Below are positions 14,946 through 15,461 of a stretch of DNA of 15,461 nt, piece after piece. The stretch comes from UBA9547 sp044349205 (GTDB lineage Bacteria > Bacteroidota > Bacteroidia > Cytophagales > UBA9547). The translations under genes were made by a program, and so were the position numbers. The stretch's first letter is position 1, and each line of letters begins with the position of its first letter. The notes below the pieces were generated by a model that saw only the letters and a list, made by a program, of their open reading frames with translations, made no database searches and was not told the origin of the DNA. The DNA lies in contig JBIKRJ010000037.1 in the NCBI GenBank assembly GCA_044349205.1, positions 1-15,461 of the forward strand, written 5' to 3'.

Positions 14946-15461
14946 TTACATCAACGCTATTCCAACATAGAGTATAATGCCCAAAATGTAATATGTCATG
15001 TACAGGTTTCTTAGCTTTATAAAGCCTTGTGAATTATGGGGTTGAATTTTCCAATAGGTCAATCCACTACCCAATTGCGCCAATCCCAAACAAAGTGCAC
15101 ATGACATGGATACGTAGCCAACGAAGAATATAGCGAAAAGGTGTAAAAAGGCTACAAGATAGATGAGTTTAATTACACCTGTTGTTTTGCTTTGACCCAG
15201 CCATACTGCAGTCGTGCGTATGTTTTGTTCTTGGTCTGCTTTTTGGTCTATTAGTTCGTGGATTAAATGACCAGCTGAAACCAATAAGGCAAAATACAAG
15301 CTAATGCTAACAGACTGGTAACTATAGGGCATGAAGAAAAGGTAGCTCAAATGAAATAGTAGTATTTCGGTGGCGAATGAAACAACAAGACCTCCCAACG
15401 GGATTCCCTTTAGATTAACTTCAGGCCAAGAGTATAAAAACCATCCTGTCCAAACAGCAAG
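14946..15461 (-). CDS. UbiA-family polyprenyltransferase, C-terminal part, cut by the window edge
   Basis: The frame is open from the right window edge to a stop at 14946, giving 171 residues; the visible TTG at 15398 is internal, not a start. The protein is almost entirely hydrophobic helices. WFLYSWPEVNLKGIP near the edge resembles the 'lYS.p...lK..p' segment of UbiA enzymes. HELIDQKADQEQNIRTTAVWLG has the second Asp motif (DxxxD) followed by the usual 'R.TAv.lG'. These enzymes transfer a prenyl diphosphate to an aromatic or similar acceptor in the inner membrane, with Mg2+ held by two Asp motifs. The first Asp motif lies outside the window. The acceptor (menaquinone, heme, carotenoid or other) cannot be told from this piece; the sequence does not look like a typical MenA. 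Confidence 0.8.
   Translation of the reverse strand, partial: LAVWTGWFLYSWPEVNLKGIPLGGLVVSFATEILLFHLSYLFFMPYSYQSVSISLYFALLVSAGHLIHELIDQKADQEQNIRTTAVWLGQSKTTGVIKLIYLVAFLHLFAIFFVGYVSMSCALCLGLAQLGSGLTYWKIQPHNSQGFIKLRNLYMTYYILGIILYVGIALM

Overview
The window looks like a chromosomal segment of a Bacteroidota bacterium, most likely a Cytophagales/Flavobacteriia-type heterotroph. Several things point that way. Most starts lack a Shine-Dalgarno sequence, and there are TTG-N18-20-TAnnTTTG promoter-like elements. There is a giant sensor kinase with Reg_prop/Y_Y_Y repeats, an exported fibre-like protein with 'GIGT.P' repeats and a peptidase S74 tail, a short-LID adenylate kinase, and a MenG/UbiE start (menaquinone respiration). 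I saw no mobile element, CRISPR array, tRNA or rRNA. This is mainly ordinary core sequence with three large envelope/surface or sensory proteins set into it.

Layout from left to right. The 5' end of a menaquinone methyltransferase gene (menG/ubiE, minus) runs off the left edge. Divergent from it is a 1073-residue outer-membrane protein: a beta-barrel-like N-terminus, seven tandem modules of about 97 residues, then an OmpA peptidoglycan-binding domain. A small KGG-repeat stress protein follows and shares a bidirectional terminator with the convergent dihydroorotase gene (pyrC, minus; pyrimidine synthesis). A divergent intergenic region with two inverted repeats precedes a thiolase gene (plus). 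Next is an 1141-residue periplasmic-sensor histidine kinase with no response regulator beside it. An 18-bp perfect bidirectional terminator separates it from pdhB and adk (both minus, probably co-transcribed from the adk side). Divergent from adk, behind the best consensus promoter of the window, is the 866-residue S74-type surface protein. A UbiA-family prenyltransferase gene (minus) is cut off by the right edge.

The genes do not form one pathway. Housekeeping metabolism (pyrC, thiolase, pdhB, adk, menG, UbiA-like) alternates with envelope and sensory genes. Transcription units are short, with alternating orientation and compact bidirectional terminators. I did not find convincing evidence of a novel multi-gene system. 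The items most worth a second look are the seven-module OmpA protein, the self-processing S74 surface protein, the kinase lacking an adjacent partner, and the dihydroorotase whose first metal-ligand histidine is glutamine.
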